From Luteirhabdus pelagi (lineage in GTDB: Bacteria; Bacteroidota; Bacteroidia; Flavobacteriales; Flavobacteriaceae), in the NCBI RefSeq assembly GCF_016827595.1, contig NZ_JAECMS010000001.1:62001-126000 (forward strand): 64,000 nt of DNA, written 5' to 3'. The position numbers were made by a program, and so were the translations under genes. The number at the start of each line of letters is the position of its first letter. Positions within the stretch are counted from its first letter, which is position 1. Below the pieces are notes generated by a model. The model made no database searches. It saw nothing but the letters and a program-made list of their open reading frames with translations, and was not told the DNA's origin. This document shows, piece by piece, positions 24,963-34,685 of the stretch.

Positions 24963-26528
24963 TTATTGAGACACTTTTTCTATTAGTTTTTTAGTAGACG
25001 TATTTTGAATACTTTCCTTCTTTTCACCAGATAGCGTATCCAATATGCCTTTTGCTAATTTTTTACCCAATTCAACACCCCACTGGTCATAACTGAAGAT
25101 GTTCCAAATTACTCCCTGCACGAATAACTTATGCTCATACATAGCAATAAGACTTCCTAAGGTTTCTGGGGTAAGACGCTCGATGAGTAAGGTATTACTC
25201 GGACGATTACCCTTAAACACCTTAAACTGATTTTCAGTATTTGCTCCATGAGTGCCTTCCATTAACGCTTCACTCTGGGCCAAACAATTTGCTATTAGTT
25301 TCTGTTGATGACCGGTATCGCCATACAACGATTCCTTAAAGCAAATAAAGTCTACCGGTACTAGCTTTGTCCCTTGGTGAAGCAGCTGGAAAAACGCATG
25401 CTGGGCGTTCGTTCCCGTACTTCCCCAAACGATGGTTCCTGTTTGGCAATGCACCTCGTTTCCATTACGGTCAGTACTTTTACCATTGCTTTCCATAATA
25501 GCTTGCTGCAAATACGGTACTAGCTTCTGTAGGTATTGCGAATACGGCACGATCGCCTCAGACTCACATTTAAAAAAGTTATTGTACCACACTGAGATCA
25601 GTGCCAGCATAATTGGGATATTGGCTTCAAAGGAAGCGTGTCGGAAATGGTTGTCCATGGCTTCGGCGCCTTTCAACAATTGTCTGAAGTTTCGATATCC
25701 AACCGCACAACAAATCGAAAGTCCCACCGCACTCCAAAGTGAAAAACGTCCGCCTACCCAATCCCACATCGGAAAAATGTTGTCCCTTGCAATACCAAAG
25801 GAGGCAACAGCCTGAAGATTCGTAGAAACCGCTACAAAATGTTTGGGAACATCTTTTTCTTCTGCGTTTTCTAAAAACCACTTTCGCACCGTTTGGGCAT
25901 TGGTCAGGGTTTCCTGTGTCGTAAAGCTTTTGGAAACAATGATAAATAGGGTCGTTTCTGGATCTATTTGCTTTAAGGTTTCACGAACATGATCGCCTTC
26001 CACATTCGAAATAAAATGAAGATCGAGTTCATTTCGGTAATAGCGCAAGGCCTCACATACCATATCGGGACCAAGATCACTTCCCCCAATTCCGATATTT
26101 ACGATGCTCTTTATTCGTTTTCCCGTATACCCTTTCCATTCCCCAGAAATCACTTTCTCAGAGAAATGCTCCATCTTTCGCAAAGCTTCAGAAACTTCAG
26201 GTTTCATTTTATCGAAGTTTCGCAGTTCGGTATGGCTTACCGCTCTTTTTTCGGTTTCATTAATCGCCTCCCCTGAAAACTGAGCTTTTATCGCTTCCTT
26301 CAACTTCACTTCATCGGCTAAACGCAGTAATAGTTTCCTTGTCTTTTCTGAGATCCTATTCTTCGAATAATCCAAATAGAAATTCCGCCATTCTATGTGC
26401 ATATTTTCCGCACGATTGTCTTCTTCACGAAAATAATCGACCAAATGATGTTCTTTTGTGCTCTCAAAGTGAATGGCAAGTTCTTTCCAAGCGGTTGTCT
26501 GTAAAGGATTTATTTTAGGTAGCGCCAT
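24963..26528 (-). CDS. pgi: Glucose-6-phosphate isomerase
   Basis: 521 residues, cytosolic; interconverts glucose-6-phosphate and fructose-6-phosphate. Recognisable blocks are INETEKRAVSHTELRN, VNIGIGGSDLGPDMV, VGGRFSLWSAVGLS (PGI signature region) and YEHKLFVQGVIWNIFSYDQW followed by GVELGK. The catalytic Glu, His and Lys contexts are present. It is the last gene of the pfkA-gap-kinase-pgi operon, 10 bp after the kinase gene. Confidence 0.97.
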   Translation of the reverse strand: MALPKINPLQTTAWKELAIHFESTKEHHLVDYFREEDNRAENMHIEWRNFYLDYSKNRISEKTRKLLLRLADEVKLKEAIKAQFSGEAINETEKRAVSHTELRNFDKMKPEVSEALRKMEHFSEKVISGEWKGYTGKRIKSIVNIGIGGSDLGPDMVCEALRYYRNELDLHFISNVEGDHVRETLKQIDPETTLFIIVSKSFTTQETLTNAQTVRKWFLENAEEKDVPKHFVAVSTNLQAVASFGIARDNIFPMWDWVGGRFSLWSAVGLSICCAVGYRNFRQLLKGAEAMDNHFRHASFEANIPIMLALISVWYNNFFKCESEAIVPYSQYLQKLVPYLQQAIMESNGKSTDRNGNEVHCQTGTIVWGSTGTNAQHAFFQLLHQGTKLVPVDFICFKESLYGDTGHQQKLIANCLAQSEALMEGTHGANTENQFKVFKGNRPSNTLLIERLTPETLGSLIAMYEHKLFVQGVIWNIFSYDQWGVELGKKLAKGILDTLSGEKKESIQNTSTKKLIEKVSQ

Positions 26529-26538
26529 ACGTAGATAG

Positions 26539-27405
26539 TTATTGGGTCATCTTCGGAAGTATTTCCGACCGGTAGTATTCGATCAATCCGTCGATGGGCC
26601 GACGAATTACGTTTCCGAGTTCTAGGTGATAGGGTTTAAAGCAATCTTCAATGATATCCTTGCTGAAATGGGCGATGGAACCGATAAAGTGAATCGGGAC
26701 ATCCTGCGCCTTTTTGTAGCATAGAATGCGGTTTTCGATAAACTTGTTCATACCTTCACTAATCAGCTTGTAAAAGTAACCGTTTACTTCTTCCGAAGTG
26801 AAGATGAATTCGGCAAAGGAAGCTAGGTAGGTATTTGGATTCGGACGTTTGTAAAGATTCACCTTTATTTCATTAGGATCGAGGTTGAAGCGTTGTTCGA
26901 AATCCTTCGCCAAAACGGTTGGCATTTTCTTGTAAAAATAATCGCGAATCAGTCGCTTTCCGAAGTAATTCCCGCTGGCCTCATCCATTAAGATATAGCC
27001 TAAAGATGCTACGGAAGTATGAATGTCTTTTCCATCGAAATAGCAGCTATTGCTTCCCGTTCCGAGAATGCAAACAATACCTGCTTCGGTAGTAGCCGCA
27101 TGCACCGCAGCTGCCATATCCTCATTAACAGTGACGGCAGCATTGTGAAATAACTCCTTTAGCACACCTAAAAATGTTTTTCTAGGGGTTTCGGTACCAC
27201 AACCAGCACCATAGAAATCGACTTTCTTTACGCTATCGAAAAGTTTGGGAAGTTCCTCGTTTTCATGAATTCGAAGTGCTAATTCCTCCTCAGGAATTAC
27301 AGCAGGATTCAATCCACGAGTACGCGTTTTTAAGGCTACATTGCCTTCTTCATCCAATAAAATCCAGTCGCATTTGGTGGAACCACCGTCGGCAATCAAT
27401 ATCAT
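26539..27405 (-). CDS. BadF/BadG/BcrA/BcrD-type sugar kinase (GlcNAc-kinase-like)
   Basis: 288-residue ASKHA-fold ATPase. The phosphate-1 motif is ILIADGGSTKCDWILLD, a GxGSN phosphate-2 block is ILGTGSNSCYFDG, and DEASGNYFGKRLIRDYF follows. The family includes N-acetylglucosamine kinases and related sugar kinases. The position inside a glycolysis operon suggests it phosphorylates glucose or an amino sugar to feed pgi. The 3-bp spacing from gap shows cotranscription. The exact sugar is not determined. Confidence 0.87.
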   Translation of the reverse strand: MILIADGGSTKCDWILLDEEGNVALKTRTRGLNPAVIPEEELALRIHENEELPKLFDSVKKVDFYGAGCGTETPRKTFLGVLKELFHNAAVTVNEDMAAAVHAATTEAGIVCILGTGSNSCYFDGKDIHTSVASLGYILMDEASGNYFGKRLIRDYFYKKMPTVLAKDFEQRFNLDPNEIKVNLYKRPNPNTYLASFAEFIFTSEEVNGYFYKLISEGMNKFIENRILCYKKAQDVPIHFIGSIAHFSKDIIEDCFKPYHLELGNVIRRPIDGLIEYYRSEILPKMTQ

Positions 27406-27408
27406 AGT

Positions 27409-29414
<2,006 letters not shown>

Positions 29415-29571
29415 TTGTATAAAACTAGGGCATTAGAACGACATCCACAATGTATAAAGTATACTATAACGTTTTCGGTTGATAAAATGTAGCATTTGGG
29501 TTTCACTCAAAAACTTTTTCAACGAATACGTTAAAATCGTATCTTTAATTCGGTATTCAAACACATAAGCT

Positions 29572-30030
29572 ATGAAAACATCATTTTTATGTATGATTGT
29601 ATTCTTAGGGGTGGCTTTTTCATGTGACCAACGGAATACAGAACTCACCAGCGAAACATTTCAAACATCAGAACAACGTGTGCAACAACTAAAACAACAG
29701 ATTGTGGCGCCCACCAACTTCAGGGATGCGCAATTCCGACTTTTCAATGTGAATGGCTTTTCCAGAAGCGTCGCAGGTGTACCCGGTGCTAGTTCGTACG
29801 ATTATAAGTTTATTGTCAAAATCGATCCAAATGATATGAACGCATGGACTAAGGGACTAAAAAAGGCCTCGGGACGTGATATGAAGTGGATCAATGAACT
29901 GATTCAAAATGAAGAAAAAGGCTGGTTCCCTACTAACCAAGGTGAACAATACTATAGCGATGAACGCAATGTGCTATTGGTACTTTTCAGAAAAGATAGT
30001 CTGCTAGCTAAAAGGGTTTCAGTCCTTTAA
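29572..30030 (+). CDS. Hypothetical lipoprotein
   Basis: 152 residues with lipoprotein signal MKTSFLCMIVFLGVAFSC (lipobox VAFSC, Cys18). The mature part is mixed alpha/beta and ends without a membrane segment. I do not recognise a domain. A TATCTTTA box near 29539 resembles the phylum's -7 element and gives a plausible leader. It stands alone, divergent from the glycolytic operon. Confidence 0.75.
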   Translation: MKTSFLCMIVFLGVAFSCDQRNTELTSETFQTSEQRVQQLKQQIVAPTNFRDAQFRLFNVNGFSRSVAGVPGASSYDYKFIVKIDPNDMNAWTKGLKKASGRDMKWINELIQNEEKGWFPTNQGEQYYSDERNVLLVLFRKDSLLAKRVSVL

Positions 30031-30063
30031 GACAAAACGACATATTTTTTCACATTTATTTAC

Positions 30064-30094
30064 TATGCATGCATAATAAATTTTCTTATCTTTG
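30064..30094 (+). promoter_or_regulatory. Promoter and likely operator of the MarR/beta-oxidation operon
   Basis: A perfect 12-bp palindrome TATGCATGCATA (30064-30075) sits 11 bp upstream of a -7 box TATCTTTG (30087-30094), which is 27 bp before the MarR start. A dimeric repressor bound there would block the promoter. The MarR product is the obvious candidate; no binding evidence exists. Confidence 0.6.
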
Positions 30095-30120
30095 GGAGGA
30101 ACATTAAAAGTATCCATTTT

Positions 30121-30567
30121 TTGAAAGAAAAGACCATAGACTATATACTGCGTTCCACATGGATGAACGTACAGAAAATGTACAATGAAGAAGCTGGCAA
30201 AAAAGGGAGTACCATGGCCACAGGATTTGCCCTTATCAGTATCGATCCCGAGGAAGGAACGCCCAGTACAGCCTTAGGCCCAAAGATGGGGATGGAAGCT
30301 ACTAGCCTTTCCAGAACGCTAAAAGCTATGGAAACAAAGGGGCTCATCGAGCGCAAACCAAACCCAGATGATGGTCGCGGGGTTTTAATACACCTCACCC
30401 CTTTTGGAAAGGAAATGCGCGAGTTTTCAAAAAACGTAGTGTTACGCTTCGATGAAGCCGTACAGGAAGCAGTATCGGAAGAGGAACTTCAAACCTTTAA
30501 AAAAGTGGCCAATACCATTTTAGAACTAATCAACTCAAAAAAAATATATACTGAAAAAATAGCATAA
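30121..30567 (+). CDS. MarR family transcriptional regulator of the beta-oxidation operon
   Basis: 148 residues from TTG 30121. The winged helix-turn-helix (about 55-105) includes GMEATSLSRTLKAMETKGLI, then ERKPNPDDGRGVLIHLT, the beta wing with its DDGR turn. First gene of the operon, one base before the FadN-type gene. By position it likely represses the fatty-acid degradation genes and is released by an acyl-CoA or fatty acid. The TTG start is supported by the -7 box 27 bp upstream and by the absence of an in-frame ATG before WMNVQKMY. Confidence 0.9.
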   Translation: MKEKTIDYILRSTWMNVQKMYNEEAGKKGSTMATGFALISIDPEEGTPSTALGPKMGMEATSLSRTLKAMETKGLIERKPNPDDGRGVLIHLTPFGKEMREFSKNVVLRFDEAVQEAVSEEELQTFKKVANTILELINSKKIYTEKIA

Positions 30568-30568
30568 T

Positions 30569-32977
30569 ATGTCAAAGAGAAGAATTAACAAAGTAGCCGT
30601 TATCGGTTCGGGAATTATGGGAAGCGGCATCGCCTGCCATTTCGCCAATATTGGCGTGGAGGTGTTGCTGCTCGACATCGTTCCGCGTGAACTGACCGAT
30701 AAGGAAAAAAAACAGGGACTAACATTAGAAGATGAACAGGTTCGCAATCGATTGGTGAACAACTCGCTTCAGGAAGCCATTAAATCGAAGCCTGCGCCGC
30801 TGTATCACAAAGACTTCGCTTCACGCATCACTACCGGAAATATGGAAGACGATATCCATAAGGTGAAGAATGTCGACTGGATAATCGAGGTGGTTGTAGA
30901 ACGTTTGGATATTAAACAGCAAGTGTTTGAAAATCTAGAGAAACATCGTACGGAAGGCACCTTGATTACCACTAATACATCAGGTATCCCAATTCACCAA
31001 ATGAATGAAGGTCGTAGCGACGATTTCCAAAAGCATTTTTGCGGAACGCACTTCTTCAACCCTCCGCGGTATTTAGAATTGTTTGAGATAATTCCTGGTC
31101 CGAAGACCGACCCTGAAATTCTAGAGTTCTTAAATGAATATGGTGAAAAATTCCTCGGAAAGACTTCTATCGTAGCGAAGGATACACCAGCTTTTATCGG
31201 AAACCGAATCGGAATCTTCGGCATTCAAAGCCTCTTCCACCAAGTGAAAGAAATGGGACTTACTGTAGAGGAAGTCGACAAACTGACCGGTCCCGTAATC
31301 GGTCGACCAAAAAGTGCCACCTTCCGAACAGTTGATGTGGTCGGCTTGGATACGTTAGTACATGTAGCCAATGGAATCCATAAGAATGTTCCCGACGATG
31401 AGGAGCATGATATTTTTGAGCTGCCTAGTTTCATCGATACCATGATGGAAAAGGAATGGTTGGGAAGCAAAAGCGGACAAGGATTCTATAAAAAAATTAA
31501 GGATGACGATGGCAATTCCAAAATTTTGTCGCTCGACCTTGAATCGATGGAGTATCGCGAAAAAGAACGCGCTTCCTTCGATACTTTGAACAAGACAAAA
31601 GACATAGATGTGGTTTCAGACCGTTTTGAGGTGCTGATTAATGGCGACGATAAAGCAGGTGAATTTTACCGAAAGAATTTTGGAGCCATGTTCGCCTATG
31701 TTTCAAAGCGAATTCCAGAGATTACCGACGAACTCTATAAGATTGATGCTGCTATGCGTGCAGGTTTTGGCTGGGAACACGGTCCATTTGAAATCTGGGA
31801 TGCCATTGGTGTGAAAAAAGGAATCGAACTGATTAAGGACCTAGGAAAAGAACCTGCCGATTGGGTACATGAAATGCTCGATAACGGAGTGGAGAACTTT
31901 TACGATGTGCGTGAAGGAAACACCTACTATTATGGTATTCCCGAAAAAACACATGTTAAGATTCCTGGTCAGGACAGCTATATCTTACTCGATAACATCC
32001 GTGAAAGCAGGGAAGTATGGAAAAATAGCGGCGTTATTGTTGAAGATTTAGGCGATGGTATCCTAAACGTTGAATTCCGAAGCAAAATGAACAGCATCGG
32101 TGGCGATGTACTCGCTGGCGTAAATAAGGCAATCGATCTCGCCGAAGCGAGCTATGATGGCCTGGTCATTTCAAACGAAGGCAAAAACTTCTCGGTTGGG
32201 GCTAACGTGGGGATGATTTTTATGATGGCGGTTGAACAAGAGTATGATGAATTGAATGCTGCCGTAAAATATTTTCAGGATACCTGTATGCGACTGCGCT
32301 ACTCCTCTATTCCAACGGTAGTAGCACCACACGGAATGACACTGGGTGGTGGTTGTGAAATGACACTACATGCCGATCGTGTCGTTGCCGCTGCTGAAAG
32401 CTACATCGGATTAGTAGAATTTGGTGTTGGTGTAATTCCTGGTGGGGGCGGAAGTAAGGAAATGACCGTTCGTGCCCAAGATGAATTCAATAAAGGTGAT
32501 GTTGAATTGAACATTCTTAGAGAGCATTTCCTCACCATCGGAATGGCAAAAGTATCTACTTCAGCCTATGAAGCCATCGATACCAATATCATCAAGCCAG
32601 GAAAGGATATCATAATCGTAAATAAGAATCGACGGATCAAGGCAGCGAAAGAAGTCGCCCGAATGATGGCCGATCAAGGCTACACCAAGCCCATTGAAAG
32701 AACTGACATTAAGGCACTAGGGAAACAAGCCCTTGGTGCGTTCTACGTAGGTACCGATCAGATGAAGGCTGGAAACTACATTAGCGAACACGATAAGAAA
32801 ATTGCAAATAAGTTAGCCTATGTGATGGCCGGTGGTGACCTAAGCGAACCGCAAGAGGTGAGCGAGCGTTACCTACTCGATCTGGAGCGTGAAGCTTTCT
32901 TAAGCCTTTGTGGCGAACGCAAGACCTTAGAACGCCTTCAACATATGATTCAAAAGAATAAACCATTGCGTAATTAG
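30569..32977 (+). CDS. Fused 3-hydroxyacyl-CoA dehydrogenase / enoyl-CoA hydratase, FadN-type
   Basis: 802 residues with the order opposite to FadB/FadJ. The NAD-binding dehydrogenase domain comes first (VAVIGSGIMGSGIACHFANI, residues 9-28; HFFNPPRYLELFEIIPG). Its C-terminal helical domains come next, and the crotonase fold comes last. In the crotonase part both catalytic glutamates are present (GGGCEMTLHADRV and GLVEFGVGVIPGGGG). It should hydrate enoyl-CoA and oxidise 3-hydroxyacyl-CoA in beta-oxidation. The order and length match Bacillus FadN. The ATG is one base after the MarR stop. Confidence 0.95.
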   Translation: MSKRRINKVAVIGSGIMGSGIACHFANIGVEVLLLDIVPRELTDKEKKQGLTLEDEQVRNRLVNNSLQEAIKSKPAPLYHKDFASRITTGNMEDDIHKVKNVDWIIEVVVERLDIKQQVFENLEKHRTEGTLITTNTSGIPIHQMNEGRSDDFQKHFCGTHFFNPPRYLELFEIIPGPKTDPEILEFLNEYGEKFLGKTSIVAKDTPAFIGNRIGIFGIQSLFHQVKEMGLTVEEVDKLTGPVIGRPKSATFRTVDVVGLDTLVHVANGIHKNVPDDEEHDIFELPSFIDTMMEKEWLGSKSGQGFYKKIKDDDGNSKILSLDLESMEYREKERASFDTLNKTKDIDVVSDRFEVLINGDDKAGEFYRKNFGAMFAYVSKRIPEITDELYKIDAAMRAGFGWEHGPFEIWDAIGVKKGIELIKDLGKEPADWVHEMLDNGVENFYDVREGNTYYYGIPEKTHVKIPGQDSYILLDNIRESREVWKNSGVIVEDLGDGILNVEFRSKMNSIGGDVLAGVNKAIDLAEASYDGLVISNEGKNFSVGANVGMIFMMAVEQEYDELNAAVKYFQDTCMRLRYSSIPTVVAPHGMTLGGGCEMTLHADRVVAAAESYIGLVEFGVGVIPGGGGSKEMTVRAQDEFNKGDVELNILREHFLTIGMAKVSTSAYEAIDTNIIKPGKDIIIVNKNRRIKAAKEVARMMADQGYTKPIERTDIKALGKQALGAFYVGTDQMKAGNYISEHDKKIANKLAYVMAGGDLSEPQEVSERYLLDLEREAFLSLCGERKTLERLQHMIQKNKPLRN

Positions 32978-32982
32978 TACAG

Positions 32983-33379
32983 AGTACTGAGAATTGAGTA
33001 GTTAGATATGCATAAGCTTGATGACTTAAAGATTTGGAAAAAAGCAATAGAGCTAACAAAAGAGGTCTATAAAACCTGTTCTGCATTACCAGATGATGAA
33101 AAGTTTGGACTCACTTCTCAAATAAAAAGATCGGCAGTCTCAATTCCTTCAAATATTGCGGAAGGAGCTGGTAGAAATTCAGATAAGGAATTTGTTCACT
33201 TTCTATCAGTCGCGAATGGTTCATCATATGAATTAGAAACTCAAATGATCCTCGTATTGGAACTCGATTTACTAACAGAAAATGATATAAAACCTATTTT
33301 AAAAAGATTAGTTGAGATTCAAAAAATGAACTATTCGTTTCAAAAGTCTCTAAAATCTCAATACTAATATCTCAATACT
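32983..33379. repeat. Imperfect inverted repeats flanking the four-helix-bundle gene
   Basis: AGTACTGAGA at 32983-32992 is matched, with one mismatch, by its reverse complement TCTCAATACT at 33356-33365 and again at 33370-33379. The first right copy overlaps the stop codon region of the enclosed gene. No target-site duplication or transposase is visible. Confidence 0.55.
33008..33367 (+). CDS. Four-helix-bundle (23S rRNA intervening-sequence protein-like) protein
   Basis: 119 residues: MHKLDDLKIWKKAIELTKEV, then LPDDEKFGLTSQIKRSAVSI, PSNIAEGAGRNSDKEFVHFL and a final helix rich in Lys and Gln. This is the family of proteins encoded by intervening sequences of 23S rRNA genes and related to Avd of diversity-generating retroelements. 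Here there is no rRNA or reverse transcriptase. It lies between two beta-oxidation genes, with codon use and base content that look more AT-rich than its neighbours. Likely inserted; its job is unknown. Confidence 0.88.
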   Translation: MHKLDDLKIWKKAIELTKEVYKTCSALPDDEKFGLTSQIKRSAVSIPSNIAEGAGRNSDKEFVHFLSVANGSSYELETQMILVLELDLLTENDIKPILKRLVEIQKMNYSFQKSLKSQY

Positions 33380-33385
33380 AAAAAT

Positions 33386-34576
33386 ATGAAAACAGCATAT
33401 ATAGTAAAAGCATATCGAACCGCAGTTGGAAAGGCGCCAAGAGGACTTTTCCGATTTAAGCGACCCGATGAATTGGCAGCGGAAACCATTCAGTATATGA
33501 TGGATAAACTACCAGAATTGGACAAAAAACAAATCGACGATGTAATCGTCGGAAACGCCATGCCCGAAGCCGAACAAGGTTTGAACATGGCGCGATTGAT
33601 TTCGTTAATGGGATTAAAAATCGAAGATGTACCTGGGGTGACCGTAAATCGGTATTGTGCTTCCGGATTGGAAACCATTGCCATTGCATCTGCTAAAATT
33701 CAAAGCGGAATGGCCGACTGTATCATTGCCGGTGGTGCAGAAAGTATGAGCTATATCCCGATGGGTGGTTATAAACCTGTTCCCGATTACAAATTGGCCA
33801 AAGAAGGTCATGAAGATTATTATTGGGGTATGGGACTAACCGCCGAAGCGGTGGCAAATGAATTTGATGTTTCTCGTGAAGATCAAGATGAATTTGCCTA
33901 TAACAGCCATATGAAAGCCTTAAAAGCGCAAGAGGAAAGTCGATTTCAAGATCAGATTGTTCCGATTGATGTTGAAGAAACCTTCTTTAATGACGATGGG
34001 AAAAAAGAAACCAAAACTTACACAGTAAAGGAAGACCAAGGACCGCGAAAAGGAACCAATAAGGAAGCCTTGGCAAAACTTCGCCCTGTTTTCGCAGAAG
34101 GCGGAAGCGTAACGGCCGGTAACTCCTCGCAAATGAGTGACGGTGCCGCTTTTGTGATGGTGATGAGTGAAGAAATGGTGAAAAAGCTAAATCTTGAACC
34201 TATCGCACGTTTGGTGAATTATGCAGCTGTTGGCGTTGAACCACGTATCATGGGGATTGGTCCTGTAAAGGCTATTCCACAAGCATTGAAGCAAGCTGGA
34301 TTGAAGCAGGAGGATCTAGAACTTATCGAACTAAATGAAGCATTCGCCTCCCAATCATTAGCTGTTATTCGAAAACTTGGATTGAACAAAGACATCGTAA
34401 ACGTAAACGGTGGTGCCATTGCCTTAGGTCACCCACTGGGATGTACCGGAGGTAAGCTTTCCGTCCAACTATTTGACGAAATGCGCAAACGAAACCTTCA
34501 AGGTAAATACGGAATGGTCACCATGTGCGTAGGTACCGGACAAGGAGCTGCAGGGGTGTATGAATTCCTAAACTAA
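33386..34576 (+). CDS. Acetyl-CoA C-acyltransferase (3-ketoacyl-CoA thiolase)
   Basis: 396 residues. The acyl-enzyme cysteine is Cys91 in NRYCASGLE; the catalytic His is in GGAIALGHPLGCTG and the second Cys in CVGTGQGAA. It cleaves 3-ketoacyl-CoA with CoA in the last step of beta-oxidation. It continues the operon after the four-helix-bundle insertion, 18 bp after that gene. It forms with the FadN-type enzyme the usual two-component beta-oxidation set. Confidence 0.96.
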   Translation: MKTAYIVKAYRTAVGKAPRGLFRFKRPDELAAETIQYMMDKLPELDKKQIDDVIVGNAMPEAEQGLNMARLISLMGLKIEDVPGVTVNRYCASGLETIAIASAKIQSGMADCIIAGGAESMSYIPMGGYKPVPDYKLAKEGHEDYYWGMGLTAEAVANEFDVSREDQDEFAYNSHMKALKAQEESRFQDQIVPIDVEETFFNDDGKKETKTYTVKEDQGPRKGTNKEALAKLRPVFAEGGSVTAGNSSQMSDGAAFVMVMSEEMVKKLNLEPIARLVNYAAVGVEPRIMGIGPVKAIPQALKQAGLKQEDLELIELNEAFASQSLAVIRKLGLNKDIVNVNGGAIALGHPLGCTGGKLSVQLFDEMRKRNLQGKYGMVTMCVGTGQGAAGVYEFLN

Positions 34577-34589
34577 AAAAAAGAAACCT

Positions 34590-34660
34590 GTCTGGTCGAG
34601 CGCAGTCGAGACCTTAATCGACCAGACATATTATAAAAGATAGTTCTCGACTGCGCTCGA
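34590..34660. repeat. Nested inverted repeats with competing hairpins
   Basis: A 16-bp perfect inverted repeat pairs TCGAGCGCAGTCGAGA (34596-34611) with 34645-34660. A 10-bp one pairs GTCTGGTCGA (34590-34599) with 34618-34627. They share the left TCGA, so both hairpins cannot form fully at once. The element lies between thiolase and acyl-CoA dehydrogenase genes. The 16-mer belongs to a class of dispersed intergenic repeats that I recall from flavobacterial genomes. Confidence 0.85.
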
Positions 34661-34685
34661 ATCGACAATATTAAAAAAACAAAAA

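Noticed and set aside
32983-33379. Insertion sequence
   Set aside because: The flanking repeats are short and imperfect, no transposase is encoded and no target duplication is seen; only the gene insertion is kept as a finding.
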